A DNA stretch of 64,000 nucleotides from positions 1 through 64,000 of the forward strand of contig PDHQ01000104.1 of assembly GCA_003339415.1 (NCBI GenBank), in the 5' to 3' direction. Below the pieces are notes generated by a model. The model was given only the letters and a program-made list of their open reading frames with translations. It searched no databases and was not told where the DNA came from. Source of the stretch: Ophiocordyceps camponoti-saundersi (nom. inval.). Its lineage: Eukaryota > Ascomycota > Sordariomycetes > Hypocreales > Ophiocordycipitaceae. Position numbers and translations under genes: made by a program. Below, piece after piece: positions 37,478 to 47,354 of this stretch; the first letter of the stretch is position 1, and each line of letters starts with the position of its first letter.

Positions 37478-40400
37478 TCACGTGTCGTGCTTCGCACGAT
37501 ACCAGTCGTGCAGAGCAGTTGCGGCTGTTGGGCCGAGTTTGGCGACGGGGATCCATGCGTCATGTTCGTGGCCAAGGCCGACGAATCGCACCAGGTACTC
37601 GGTCTTGTCGTGTCGCAGGCGTTGACCGATGATTCGTTCGGGTGTTTTCTTAGTGATATCGATTGGTGGTGTGATCTTGGATCTCATGAAGGGGTCTGTT
37701 GAAGCCGGTTCCAGCCATTCCACATTCACGACGGGGTGTATTTTCCAATGTTGTGGGAGGGCCAGTCTGTACGCTGCGCGGCCCACGCGCTCCATGACCT
37801 CGAATGGACCGCAATATTGAGCGTCGATCTTTGCAGGGATTGTGGATGGAAGTTGGTATCCGTGGTGCAGACGAAGATACACCTTATCGCCTGTCTTGAA
37901 TGAGATATGCTGATGGTGGCGGTCGTAGTATCTCTTCGCTGCCATGCCGGCCAGGGCGATGGCGTCTCTGGCTTCCATGCGCGTGGATGGTAGGTCTTTC
38001 CATCGTGGTGTTGATGGCGTCAGTGCGGCTGCAGGGCCCGTGGGCGTGAACCCTTTTGTGGTAACGTTCGGCGCTTGTCCTGTGGATGCTGACACGGTGT
38101 TGTTCAGTTCGAATTGAATGTATGGGACCGCGGTTGGCCATTTTGCTGGGTCGTGCAGGGAGTCGATCGACACTCGCAGTGCAGACTCGACGACATGGAC
38201 GAATCTCTCTGTCTGACCGTCGGTTTGTGGGTGATACGCGGTCGAATATGACAGTCGAGTCTGATGTTGTCGCCACATCGTACGCCATATGGCCGATAGG
38301 AACTTGGGGTCCCTGTCTGTGATGATGTTTCGTGGCAGTCCCCAGTTACCGTTTAGGAGACGCCTGGTCAGGGCGATGCCGTTTTGAGTGGCGGAGTCCA
38401 TCTTTCGGCATGGTTCGATGATGATCTCTTTGGACAGTCGATCCACCACGATCATGGCTGAGTCGTATCCGTCGTCAGACGTGGGCAGGCCTAGCAGGAA
38501 GTCTAGACTGATTGTTTCGTATGGGTTTGCCGGTGCCCAGATTGGCTGCAGTGACCCGTATGGTCGATGCCGTCGTGTGCGATAAACTTCGCATGTCGGG
38601 CACGTTTGAAGGTACTGTCGCAGCAGGCGACGACCATGGCGGATGAAGAAGGGCTGGAGTTGGTTCACCAGGCGGTCGTATCCCATGTGGTTATCGTCAT
38701 GGATCATGGAAAGGATGTGTTGTATACATGATGCTGGGACACACAGTCGGGGTGCGGCGTCAGAGGTTTGGTACCAGAGTGTGCCATCCGCTTCACTGTA
38801 GAATGGCAGGGTTGCCTTGTCAGCCGGTTGTAGGGTGTCGTTGCTGGCAATTGTCTCCAGGATGCCTCTGTACACTGGGTCGTTTTGGTATCCGTCGAGG
38901 AATTGCTGTCGGAGCTCATCAGACATCGAGATCGTGTGCATCATCGGTTGGTTCGTCTCGTGGAATGCCGTGGCCGGTGGCTCGGGACCTGGTATGGTCA
39001 TCGTCCAGTGTGTGTTTCCTTCTGGCGTCGTGACTTCAATCCAATCGTCGGGTCTGTCGTCAGGAAGCAGATCCAATTGTCCAGGTGCGGTCGCTGGTTG
39101 CGGGGAGTGCATAGCTGGAAGCCGACTCAATGCATCCGGCACAATGTGCGTGCGACCACTCTTGTGGATGGGTCTGACATCGAAACGGCTGACGTATTCC
39201 ATGCCACGGAGCAGTTTCCGGTTCATCGCGGATCGTGCCGTCGTGTTCGCGATGTCCATTTGTCGATGCATAGACACAATGGAAGCATGGTCTGTGAAGC
39301 AAATCGTCGGTGGGCATTCTGTCGCATTGATCCATGTGCGGCACTTTGAGAGCGTCCACACGTAGCCGGCCATCTCGAGCTCTGTCGACCAGTACTTTTT
39401 CTCTGCCGGAATCAGGCCTCTGGAGAGGAAGGCTACGGGCTGGATAGACTTGATTGGCGGGTATTTCGTGATCTTGCCGTCTATCTTAAGGCTGTCGATC
39501 GCGGTGTCTTCGACGTGGTACACCATCACGCCGATGCCATCGTGGGACGTGTCGAAGTCGATAAACAGAATGCGCTTTGTGGCAAAGAATGTCAGGACAG
39601 TGTGTTTTGTCAGCGCCTTTTTGATCTCGTCGAAGGCGCGCAGCTCTGCTGTCGAGGGGATGGCGACATTGACGGTGGACGTTCGTGTCCTGCGGGCGCT
39701 CTTCGTGGCGTGGTCTTTTGTCTGTTTGATGGCTCGGTAATGACGCTGGAGTTCCGTTTTCCGTTTCTGTAGTGGCTCGACGATCATGGCGTAGCGTGGT
39801 ACATAATGCCTGAGGCTGCCTGTGAAGCCAAGAAAGTGCTCGAGGTCTTTCATGGTCTTCGGGAATGTGAGTTTGCGGACGGCGTCCAGCTTCTCCTCCG
39901 GTGTGTGTGGCCCGTGGCTGTCGCACATCTGACCGAGGACCGTGACAGCGTCGTATCCCACGAACGACTTACTGGGACCGATACTGATGTTCGAGTCACG
40001 AAGGCGTTGGAAGACGAGTTCAAGGTCTTGCAGGTGTTGATCGATGCCGATGGAGGGAATGACGATGTCATCGCAGTATGCGTCTGCGGCGGTGTGGCGT
40101 AGGATGTGGTCCACTCTGCGTTGTACGTACGCGTTGCAGCCGCGGTACCCCATAATGGGCACATTGAACGTGTACTGGCCGTCTGTGGTCGCGATAGTGA
40201 ATCCCCATCTCGAGTCGGGATGTATTCGCCACTGGTAATAGAAACTCATCGCATCCATTACCGTGATGTGAGTGGCATGCGCCAGTTTCGCTCGCATCTC
40301 ATCTTGGTTACGCATAGGGTATTGGTCCTGCAAACATATCCTGTTGAAGGGTCGTGCGTCGATCACCATGCGTCCCTTGGGTGGGATCCCCTGCCACACG

Positions 40401-43400
40401 ACGAACACCGGCAGTGCGAACGGAACTTGATCCTTGGTGCGAAAGACTTTGCCCGCGGCCTCCAGCTTGCCGAGTGTCGTTCTCACGATCTCTCGTTCCG
40501 TAGGTCCAAGAGGATAGACTTTGCATTTCTTTGGGATAAGGGTATGCCAGTCGGGTACAAGTTGGACTCGGAGCATGTCGTCTTCATCACATGCGGCGAA
40601 TCCTTTGTCTTGGAAGACGTCTGCGAACTGCGTGATGAGGTGGGATAGGCGCTCGGCATCGTCGTTGCCTGGTCTGACACGAATTGAGACTCCGGTGGCA
40701 TGGGTCATGACTCTGTCGTCTTTGGGGGGTGTGAACAGATGCTTCTCCGGTCTTTCCATGTCCTTGGCGGCGAGGTCCGCTGCCGTGGGCGCATTCTCGG
40801 GCGGAATCTCCTGTCGGTGTGCCGCCATGTCCATGCGATGGAGATGGCCAATGAGTTGATGCTTTGCGAGTGTGATGGGCCGTGCAGTCATGTTCGTCAT
40901 GATGGCTCGTTTCGTGTCACCGTCGGCGAGAAGGGCATAGTTCCTGACACCCGGCATCGCCATAGGCTCGAAAATGTACTCGTGGGGTGTCAGTGCGTGA
41001 TGAGTCGTCGGTATTGCTTGGGTGCATCCCGGGGCGAGTGAAGTGTCTTCTTCGGCGGTCACTCGGAAGACGCTGGGTTGCGCTGGGCCAGGTTGCCACG
41101 ATGTCATCCGCACTCGTACTCCGCAGCATTGGAAGATTGCACATCCCTCGGAGTTGATGATGTCGACTCCTTGCGGTCCGAGGATATCCATGCCGATCAG
41201 CATGTTCGCGCGGAGGTTGTCAACGAGCATGATTTTGGCGCTGAAACAGGCGGCGGCGTCTGTGCCTGACATATCTTGCCCCACGAAGTTCATGGGCAAT
41301 GTGACATACTCTCTCGTGCTGTGCATGTCTGAACCGATGCCGCGTACGACATGTGCCTGAGTCTGAAAACACACAGTTAGCTCAGGGTAGTACGTTGCTG
41401 TCCATAAACGATCTGCCATAGAGACGTCGCAGCCAGTATCAGCGCAGACATCTGATGTCGCGTGTGGCTGTGATAAGTCTGGACAGATCCAGAACTTAAG
41501 ATACGTCCATTGCCTTGGTCCCATAGGAGGCGTGGCATTGGATTCGCAGATGCGGAGTCCGTTGGTTGTAAAAGCAGATGAATGGATTGGGTTCTGACCT
41601 TGGTCCAGCTTGGCGGCGAAGAATGCCTGCGACTGGTCGGTTGGTGCGTGTGTGTCACGCAGGTGTCGGAACAGTTCATTGCGACTCGTTGCGACAAAGT
41701 GGCAGTTGCGACACGCGTGGCCGGTGCTTTGAGGCTGTGTCGCGATGTGGTGTGCGTCGCCGTGATTGTCAGGTTCTGGGAGGCTATCGGTCCAGTCCTG
41801 CGGCTCCCCGGTCCATGGGTTATAGGGGAAGTTGGACGTTGCTGCATGGTACGCTTGGTCGTCGTAGTTGTCTATGTCGGGAGCGTCATAGCCATCCCAG
41901 TAGCCGTTGTGCTCCTCTTGCCATTCCTGCCACTCGGCCCAGTCGGTCGTGTCGTCGTACTGGTCGGGGGTGTCTTGTGTCTCTTCTGTAGACCCTCCGT
42001 GTTGTGCCATGCCTTGTCGCACGCCGGCCGGTGGTGGTGCGGTGCCTGCACGAGGTGCCTGGCCCGCTGGCGCCGGTGGTGGTGCCTGTCTGAAGGGATT
42101 ATTTCCGGTCTGATACGGTGCCTGGTTCGGGAGGAGCCATTGATTGGGGCCGTTGGGTGCGCGAGGAGGAATGTTGTAGTTGCCTCGGCCGTAGCCGTTG
42201 CCATACCCATTGCCGTATCCGTTGCCCCTGCCTTGTCCATTGCCGTACGCGTTGCCTCGGCCTTGTGGTTGGCGGTAGCCGCCTCCTCGGTATAGGTCAG
42301 GTCTTCCATCACGGCCGTACGGTGGGTTGTATCCGTAGCCTTGTGGATTGTATCCGCCACGCATGCCTCCATTGTAGAAGCCTCTGCCGCCTTGTCCGCG
42401 TCCGTACCCCCTGTCACCGTAGCCACGTTCATACTGACCTCTGCCAGATGGCATCGGGGGTCGTTGATCGGGTCGGAACGGTCCGAGCGTGGGCCTGAAT
42501 GGGGGCGGTGTGTTGTATTGGCCTAGTCGTGGTGCTGGCGGAATGTTTGGCGTGTTGCGGTATTTCTCCAGCGCTTGTCGGCGGATAGCTGAATCCTTGA
42601 CACGGATAGACTGGAAGAAATCATCGATGGTGCTGTGTTCGTGGGGTTCGTCAATGACGCCTTGGAGTGCTCCATCGAATGCTTGGTACGCTGCACGCAG
42701 TTGTCCTTGTGCATCATGGTTACAAGTCCTGGCGTCGCGGACGATCTGTTGGACAAATGCGTAGATGTCTTGGCCACGATGGACATCAATGAGGCCAAAG
42801 CGTGCTCGTCGGAGTCGTGCCATTGCTTCACCGTAGTGAGGTTTGAAGCGGTCACATAGTTCGGTCACGATTTCTTTAACGGTGCATTCCTCGAGTGCTT
42901 GTCTAGTCTCCTCGGAGAGGATTTGGGTGTGCCAGACTAGAGCTGATCCCTGTAGACATTGGGTCCATGCTTCCCGCACTGGGGCTTCTCCACGGGTCCT
43001 GGCGAGGTGCTGGAGGCGATCACTGAATGCGAAGACGCACGTGTACGTGGTGGACTTGCCATCTGAGAACATTCCGGTGCCGGTGGCGTCGCGCTTATCT
43101 GGGTTGAAGAAGCCGATGTCAGTCGAGCGCAGAGCAGACGTGCCGCCCATGCCGGTCGTTGTTCCCACAGTCTGTCGTGAGTCCTCTCGCATGTTGCGCA
43201 TCGCTTCTGCCATCAGGGTTGCCATGTTCTGATTATTTTCCCTGAATGCGTGGGCCATCATCTGAGCGGCGAGGCTGGCAGTGAGTGGTGTGTCTGGGGT
43301 GATCGATGGGTCTGGTGCGGGGGTGGCACCGGGAGTGGGTCCGGAGCCTCCGGCCGGTCCCGCGGCTGGGCCGGTGCCGGACATCCTGACTTGTTTTTTC

Positions 43401-43915
43401 TGTCGTGACTTGAGAAATGGAGATGGCGTGCGCTGGAGTTCAGTGTCAATGCGAAGCTGCTCCACGGCGTCCGCCAGATGTGACACGGGTGACTCTGAGC
43501 GTGGGGGTTCGGGTCCTTCCGATGGTTGTGAATGGAAGGAGGAAGATGCAGATGATGGCAAGCGAGTTTGAGTGGGGTCTGTGGGCTCGGCTATGTCTCG
43601 GAGTGTTTGGGTGGCAGTCGTGCCTGGTGTCCTTGGGCGTGGCGTTGGTTCGTGTGGAAGGACGTTGTCAAGGAGGTGTCGTGCCTGCTTCCTCCAGGAC
43701 TTGACAGCTCGCCGTAATGCTGCTGGGGAGGTTGCCCACTCGACGGGCCACTGATCAGGGTCTTGTCCGAGGAATGATGCAGAGATTCTCGCGATGTCGG
43801 CACGATCTTGTTCAGTGACTGCTTCGTAGAGCGATGTGCCGTGCTGCAATGATGTGCTGAGCAGCAGTTGTAATTGTCTCGCTCTGAGGTATGGTGTGTC
43901 AGGCAGCGGCGGCAT
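37478..43915 (-). CDS. Gag-Pol polyprotein of chromodomain-type Gypsy element
   Basis: One open frame of 2,145 aa makes capsid, protease, reverse transcriptase, RNase H and integrase for retrotransposition. In order: a Ty3-type Gag domain (about 260-430, with the LQGSALVWHTQ and F-HYGEAMARL-like region); an RGG/GYGN-rich basic segment (about 490-600); a C2H2 finger CRNC...HLRDTH (about 732-755); an aspartic protease with ADTGCD (about 823); reverse transcriptase with IDARPFNR and the catalytic YCDD (about 1,280); RNase H with FIDFDTSHDG (about 1,452); integrase with an H-H-C-C zinc-binding module (about 1,735-1,785), D, D and E in SLDF, TDRD and GQTER; and a chromodomain-like end (about 2,090-2,135, EYLVRFVGLGHEHDAWIP). 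No frameshift or stop separates gag from pol. There is no CCHC knuckle. Confidence 0.93.
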   Translation of the reverse strand: MPPLPDTPYLRARQLQLLLSTSLQHGTSLYEAVTEQDRADIARISASFLGQDPDQWPVEWATSPAALRRAVKSWRKQARHLLDNVLPHEPTPRPRTPGTTATQTLRDIAEPTDPTQTRLPSSASSSFHSQPSEGPEPPRSESPVSHLADAVEQLRIDTELQRTPSPFLKSRQKKQVRMSGTGPAAGPAGGSGPTPGATPAPDPSITPDTPLTASLAAQMMAHAFRENNQNMATLMAEAMRNMREDSRQTVGTTTGMGGTSALRSTDIGFFNPDKRDATGTGMFSDGKSTTYTCVFAFSDRLQHLARTRGEAPVREAWTQCLQGSALVWHTQILSEETRQALEECTVKEIVTELCDRFKPHYGEAMARLRRARFGLIDVHRGQDIYAFVQQIVRDARTCNHDAQGQLRAAYQAFDGALQGVIDEPHEHSTIDDFFQSIRVKDSAIRRQALEKYRNTPNIPPAPRLGQYNTPPPFRPTLGPFRPDQRPPMPSGRGQYERGYGDRGYGRGQGGRGFYNGGMRGGYNPQGYGYNPPYGRDGRPDLYRGGGYRQPQGRGNAYGNGQGRGNGYGNGYGNGYGRGNYNIPPRAPNGPNQWLLPNQAPYQTGNNPFRQAPPPAPAGQAPRAGTAPPPAGVRQGMAQHGGSTEETQDTPDQYDDTTDWAEWQEWQEEHNGYWDGYDAPDIDNYDDQAYHAATSNFPYNPWTGEPQDWTDSLPEPDNHGDAHHIATQPQSTGHACRNCHFVATSRNELFRHLRDTHAPTDQSQAFFAAKLDQGQNPIHSSAFTTNGLRICESNATPPMGPRQWTYLKFWICPDLSQPHATSDVCADTGCDVSMADRLWTATYYPELTVCFQTQAHVVRGIGSDMHSTREYVTLPMNFVGQDMSGTDAAACFSAKIMLVDNLRANMLIGMDILGPQGVDIINSEGCAIFQCCGVRVRMTSWQPGPAQPSVFRVTAEEDTSLAPGCTQAIPTTHHALTPHEYIFEPMAMPGVRNYALLADGDTKRAIMTNMTARPITLAKHQLIGHLHRMDMAAHRQEIPPENAPTAADLAAKDMERPEKHLFTPPKDDRVMTHATGVSIRVRPGNDDAERLSHLITQFADVFQDKGFAACDEDDMLRVQLVPDWHTLIPKKCKVYPLGPTEREIVRTTLGKLEAAGKVFRTKDQVPFALPVFVVWQGIPPKGRMVIDARPFNRICLQDQYPMRNQDEMRAKLAHATHITVMDAMSFYYQWRIHPDSRWGFTIATTDGQYTFNVPIMGYRGCNAYVQRRVDHILRHTAADAYCDDIVIPSIGIDQHLQDLELVFQRLRDSNISIGPSKSFVGYDAVTVLGQMCDSHGPHTPEEKLDAVRKLTFPKTMKDLEHFLGFTGSLRHYVPRYAMIVEPLQKRKTELQRHYRAIKQTKDHATKSARRTRTSTVNVAIPSTAELRAFDEIKKALTKHTVLTFFATKRILFIDFDTSHDGIGVMVYHVEDTAIDSLKIDGKITKYPPIKSIQPVAFLSRGLIPAEKKYWSTELEMAGYVWTLSKCRTWINATECPPTICFTDHASIVSMHRQMDIANTTARSAMNRKLLRGMEYVSRFDVRPIHKSGRTHIVPDALSRLPAMHSPQPATAPGQLDLLPDDRPDDWIEVTTPEGNTHWTMTIPGPEPPATAFHETNQPMMHTISMSDELRQQFLDGYQNDPVYRGILETIASNDTLQPADKATLPFYSEADGTLWYQTSDAAPRLCVPASCIQHILSMIHDDNHMGYDRLVNQLQPFFIRHGRRLLRQYLQTCPTCEVYRTRRHRPYGSLQPIWAPANPYETISLDFLLGLPTSDDGYDSAMIVVDRLSKEIIIEPCRKMDSATQNGIALTRRLLNGNWGLPRNIITDRDPKFLSAIWRTMWRQHQTRLSYSTAYHPQTDGQTERFVHVVESALRVSIDSLHDPAKWPTAVPYIQFELNNTVSASTGQAPNVTTKGFTPTGPAAALTPSTPRWKDLPSTRMEARDAIALAGMAAKRYYDRHHQHISFKTGDKVYLRLHHGYQLPSTIPAKIDAQYCGPFEVMERVGRAAYRLALPQHWKIHPVVNVEWLEPASTDPFMRSKITPPIDITKKTPERIIGQRLRHDKTEYLVRFVGLGHEHDAWIPVAKLGPTAATALHDWYRAKHDT

Positions 43916-44032
43916 GGGGCCACCACTGCCGTGAGTGTTCTCAACGGTCTGTCTCCGATGGGGATGGTCGTGACAAACAGGGAGAGATGGTCAGATGGGG
44001 GAATGGGGGGCTCCCCGGGGCACACGATGTAG

Positions 44033-44046
44033 TAGAATTGCTACCA
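44033..44046 (-). other. Putative primer-binding site
   Basis: On the minus strand, TGGTAGCAATTC starts three bases after the 5' LTR. TGG complements the CCA end of a tRNA, and the spacing is right for a Gypsy element. The tRNA was not identified. Confidence 0.5.
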
Positions 44047-44049
44047 ATC

Positions 44050-44175
44050 TGTAGGGGGCACGATGGTGTGACAGTGTGACGATGATGTATTCTCCCCGAG
44101 AGCTCTGTGTAGCTAAGCTAGGATATGTATATCGTACATGCATCACGTGCTGTGGTCACGTGGCCTATGGCCACA
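44050..44175 (-). repeat. 126-bp LTR (5' LTR of minus-strand element)
   Basis: Identical to 35,372-35,497 by eye. CACGTG hexamers lie at 44,144-44,149 and 44,157-44,162. The CCAAT target duplication follows at 44,176-44,180. Confidence 0.92.
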
Positions 44176-45297
44176 CCAATGCCGCGCGCACGTGGCCCTA
44201 ATCGCCATCTATCTATTCGTGCCTGCCTCGTCCATCTGTCTAGGTGTCCACCCAGCAGCAACCCACCCAGGCCTGTCTGTACCTGCCTAGCGCTTCGTAC
44301 CAAGGTTAGAATTAGAATGCTGGTATCCACCCGATCCACATTCTACCCCACACATTCCATGCCCCACACACACACCCCCTTCTCTCTTTCTAGCTTTAGT
44401 CCCTCAAGCTTCTACACAAGTGAGATGCTTCTTCGACTCTTCCACACACACACACACAAAAAGTCTGCACCCCACCATCACGATATCCACATCCATGGCG
44501 ATATAACCCGCCCAGTTCGCCCTGGATCCACGACCCCAGTTTACCCGGACCACAATCCTCCCCCCCTGGGAAAAGAAAGGAAAAAAAAAAGGGGGGGGGG
44601 AAGCCGGAACCAGAGCGACTGCTTCGTCGGCCAACGTGTGTTGCTCCCCTCTTCTCATTGGCCGGAACTCGTTGCTTATCCCACCTCGTTGGATCCTTTC
44701 GACTACCAACCAACCGGCTCCGTTTCCCTTTCTCCTTCAGCTATTGATGATGCTGCTTCACCACCCCGGACGTGGACTCGGCGAGCCCACTCAATAAATC
44801 CAATTGTCGGCATTGCTTTTTTCTCAAGTGTCGTCGTCCGTTGGATTTGACACGTGCCTTCTTCCCACCGTATAAGTCTTTAAATGCACATTGTATGTAT
44901 ACTCCGTACGGATTACAAGCGCAGGCATTTTTTTTTATGTATGTATGTATGTATGTATGTACGTTGCATATATTGACTCTCTCTTTTTTTCCCCTTCTCC
45001 TCTCTTACAAGGTTACCCGCTACTTGACTGGCGCGTCTTTCTCGGATTCGAAGCCATGCCCGTCTCGGCCCCATTCCACACTCTCTGACCGTGCTCTTTA
45101 TCAACCACCGGCCGGTCTCTCCATTTTGAGTACTGTCTTGCATCTTGCACCGTCACAATCTCATTTCTTGCTTTCTTCCTCTCTTTTTCTTCACTCTCTT
45201 CCTCCTCCTCCTTCTCCTCCCTCTCCTCCTCCTCCCCCCCCCCCCCCCCCCCACCATCATCACCACCCACCTCGCCTCACTTACACAAGTTCCCGCA
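44176..45297 (+). promoter_or_regulatory. Upstream region of the phosphate symporter gene
   Basis: A 1.1-kb noncoding interval between the LTR element and the PHO84-type gene. It holds CACGTG at 44,189-44,194 and 44,851-44,856 (the Pho4/NUC-1 core; also bound by other bHLH factors), a purine run near 44,578-44,600, a (GTAT)n microsatellite at about 44,937-44,960, a long CT tract at about 45,170-45,233 and a run of 19 C at 45,234-45,252, about 45 bases before the ATG. CT tracts before starts are common in filamentous fungi. No gene is supported here. Confidence 0.6.
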
Positions 45298-47354
45298 ATG
45301 GCCATCGCCTCGTCGTCGCCCACAAACTTCAAGGCGAAAAAGACGTCCGGCGGAAACAGCGCCTACCACAACTTCCACAACGACTTCGTCCACGTAGCAG
45401 ACGTCAATGAGCGCCGTCGCCTGGCCCTCGCAGAGGTGGATCGCGCCCCCTTCGGCTGGTATCATGTCCGCGCCTGTGCCGTCGCCGGAGTCGGCTTCTT
45501 CACGGACTCTTACGACATCTTTACCGCCTCCCTCCTGACCATCATGCTCGGCATCGTCTACTACCCCGGAAGCGGCGTCATGCCCACGGCTTCGGATAGT
45601 GCCATCAAGCTCGCCACCTCGGGCGGTACCGTCGTCGGCCAGCTTGGTTTCGGTTGCCTGGCCGACCTCGTTGGCCGCAGACGCATGTACGGTCTTGAGC
45701 TCTTCGTCATCATCTTCGCGACCCTCGGTCAGGCCTTGACCAGCGGCTCTCCCTCTTGTGACATCGTTGGCCTGGTCATCTTCTGGCGTGTCATTATGGG
45801 CATCGGAATTGGTGGTGACTATCCGTTGTCTTCTATCATCACTTCAGAGTTCGCTTCTCCTTCTCCTTCTCTTTCTACTCTCCCAACCCCTACTGTTCTA
45901 AATCCCCTCTTCCCCCTCACCCGCTCCCGAGTGAGATTTACTTGCTGACGACTCCAAAAATAAACAGATTCGCCACGACCAAATGGAGGGGCGCTATGAT
46001 GGCCGCCGTCTTCGCCATGCAGGGGCTCGGCCAGCTGGGCGCCGCCATGGTCATGCTCTTCGTCACCCTCGGCTTCCGCTCTCAGCTCGAAGCCGCAGCC
46101 GACATCGCCCACTGCGATGGCGACTGCCGCGTATCCGTCGACAAGATGTGGCGGACCCTCATCGGCTTCGGCGCCGTCCCGGCCTGTATTGCCCTTTACT
46201 GTAAGCCCGGACCCCCCCGTTTTCTTCACCGGCTCCGTCCTTCTCCGGGCTCCCCCCACCAACCCCCCTTTTTTTCCTCCCTTTTCTTTTCTTCTTCCTC
46301 CCGATCCGAGCGCCGAGCTGATCAAGCTGTATAGTTCGTCTTACCATTCCCGAGACACCACGCTACACCTTCGACGCCGCCCGCGACGTCGAAAAGGCCG
46401 AGGGCAGCGCCAACAACTACAAAGCCGGCGGTAACGACCACGATCCCTTGACCGGAGACGCCGCTGCCGCCGCCAACACTGGAGGAAGCATCGAGAGGCC
46501 AAAGGCCAGCTGGTCCGACTTCTTCCGCCACTACAGCAAGCTCAACAACCTGAAGCTTCTCATCGGCACCGCCGGCTCCTGGTTCTGTCTTGACGTCGCC
46601 TTCTACGGCCTTTCGCTCAACAACGGCACCATCCTCAGCGTCATCGGCTACTCCACCAAGAACGCGCACAACGTCTACCAGTTCCTCTACAACACCGCCG
46701 TCGGAAACCTCGTCATCGTCCTCGCCGGAGCCGTCCCGGGCTACTGGGTTTCCGTAGCGACCATCGACACTCTGGGCCGCAAGAAGATTCAGATGGGCGG
46801 CTTCATCATCCTCGTCGCCATCCTGGTATCCATGGGCTTCGCCTACAGCAAGCTCTCTCCCGAAGGCCTCCTTGGTCTCTACGTCGTGGCCCAGTTCTTC
46901 TTCAACTTTGGTCAGTCTTTCCTTCACCCTTCTTGTCTTATTATCTGTCCCAGATTGCTGACGGAGATCCATCGCTGCTACAGGCCCCAACACCACCACC
47001 TTCATCGTCCCAGGCGAGGTCTTCCCAACCCGTTACCGCTCGACCTCGCACGGCATCTCCGCCGCTTCGGGAAAGATCGGCTCCATCATCGGCCAGGGCG
47101 CCATCGCCACCCTCCGCACCCGCGGCGCGACAAAGGACAACCCGGCGCCCTGGATGGATCACGTCCTTCAGATCTACGCCCTCTTCATGCTCCTCGGCTG
47201 CTTCACCACCCTTCTCATCCCCGAGACGGCGCGCAAGACCCTCGAGGAGCTGTGCGGCGAGGACGACTACAATGTTTCCATGATACCGGCCGAGGCGGAT
47301 ACCACCGGCACGAATTCGCCTCAAAAACCGCAAGCGAGTCCGCAAATATCCTGA
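45298..47354 (+). CDS. High-affinity phosphate:H+ symporter (PHO84 type)
   Basis: Major-facilitator plasma-membrane transporter that takes up inorganic phosphate with protons. Exons 45,298-45,848, 45,968-46,200, 46,335-46,910 and 46,984-47,354 give 576 aa, a usual length. Visible family marks: FFTDSYDIF in the first membrane helix, the loop motif GCLADLVGRRRMYG, the phosphate-symporter signature GGDYPLSSIITSE split by intron 1, IPETPRYT before the central cytoplasmic loop, and PNTTTFIVPGEVFPTRYRSTSHG in the second half. The central loop is rich in Ala/Gly/Asp. The start follows a polyC and CT tract and the context CCCGCAATGG. Intron 1 has an unusual GTTCGC donor but closes the frame. Upstream CACGTG boxes suit control by a Pho4/NUC-1-like factor. 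Confidence 0.93.

Larger units (their letters stand above)
35372..44175 (-). mobile_element. Intact chromodomain-type Gypsy LTR retrotransposon with an extra ORF
   Basis: An 8,804-bp element on the minus strand with identical-looking 126-bp LTRs, a CCAAT target duplication, an uninterrupted 2,145-aa Gag-Pol and a 580-aa additional protein downstream of pol. Three bases inside the 5' LTR lies TGGTAGCAATTC (plus 44,035-44,046), a likely tRNA primer-binding site. The sequence before the 3' LTR is only weakly purine-rich. It has normal CpA/TpG content, so RIP has not touched it. Identical LTRs and open frames indicate recent insertion, and the element may be active. Confidence 0.92.

Noticed and set aside
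41582..42295. Plus-strand open frame of 237 codons in the retrotransposon
   Set aside because: Antisense to the repetitive RGG/GYGN part of gag; the repeats leave the opposite strand open.
44125..44850. Plus-strand open frame of 241 codons starting in the LTR
   Set aside because: Runs through the LTR, microsatellite and promoter DNA without codon structure or conserved residues.
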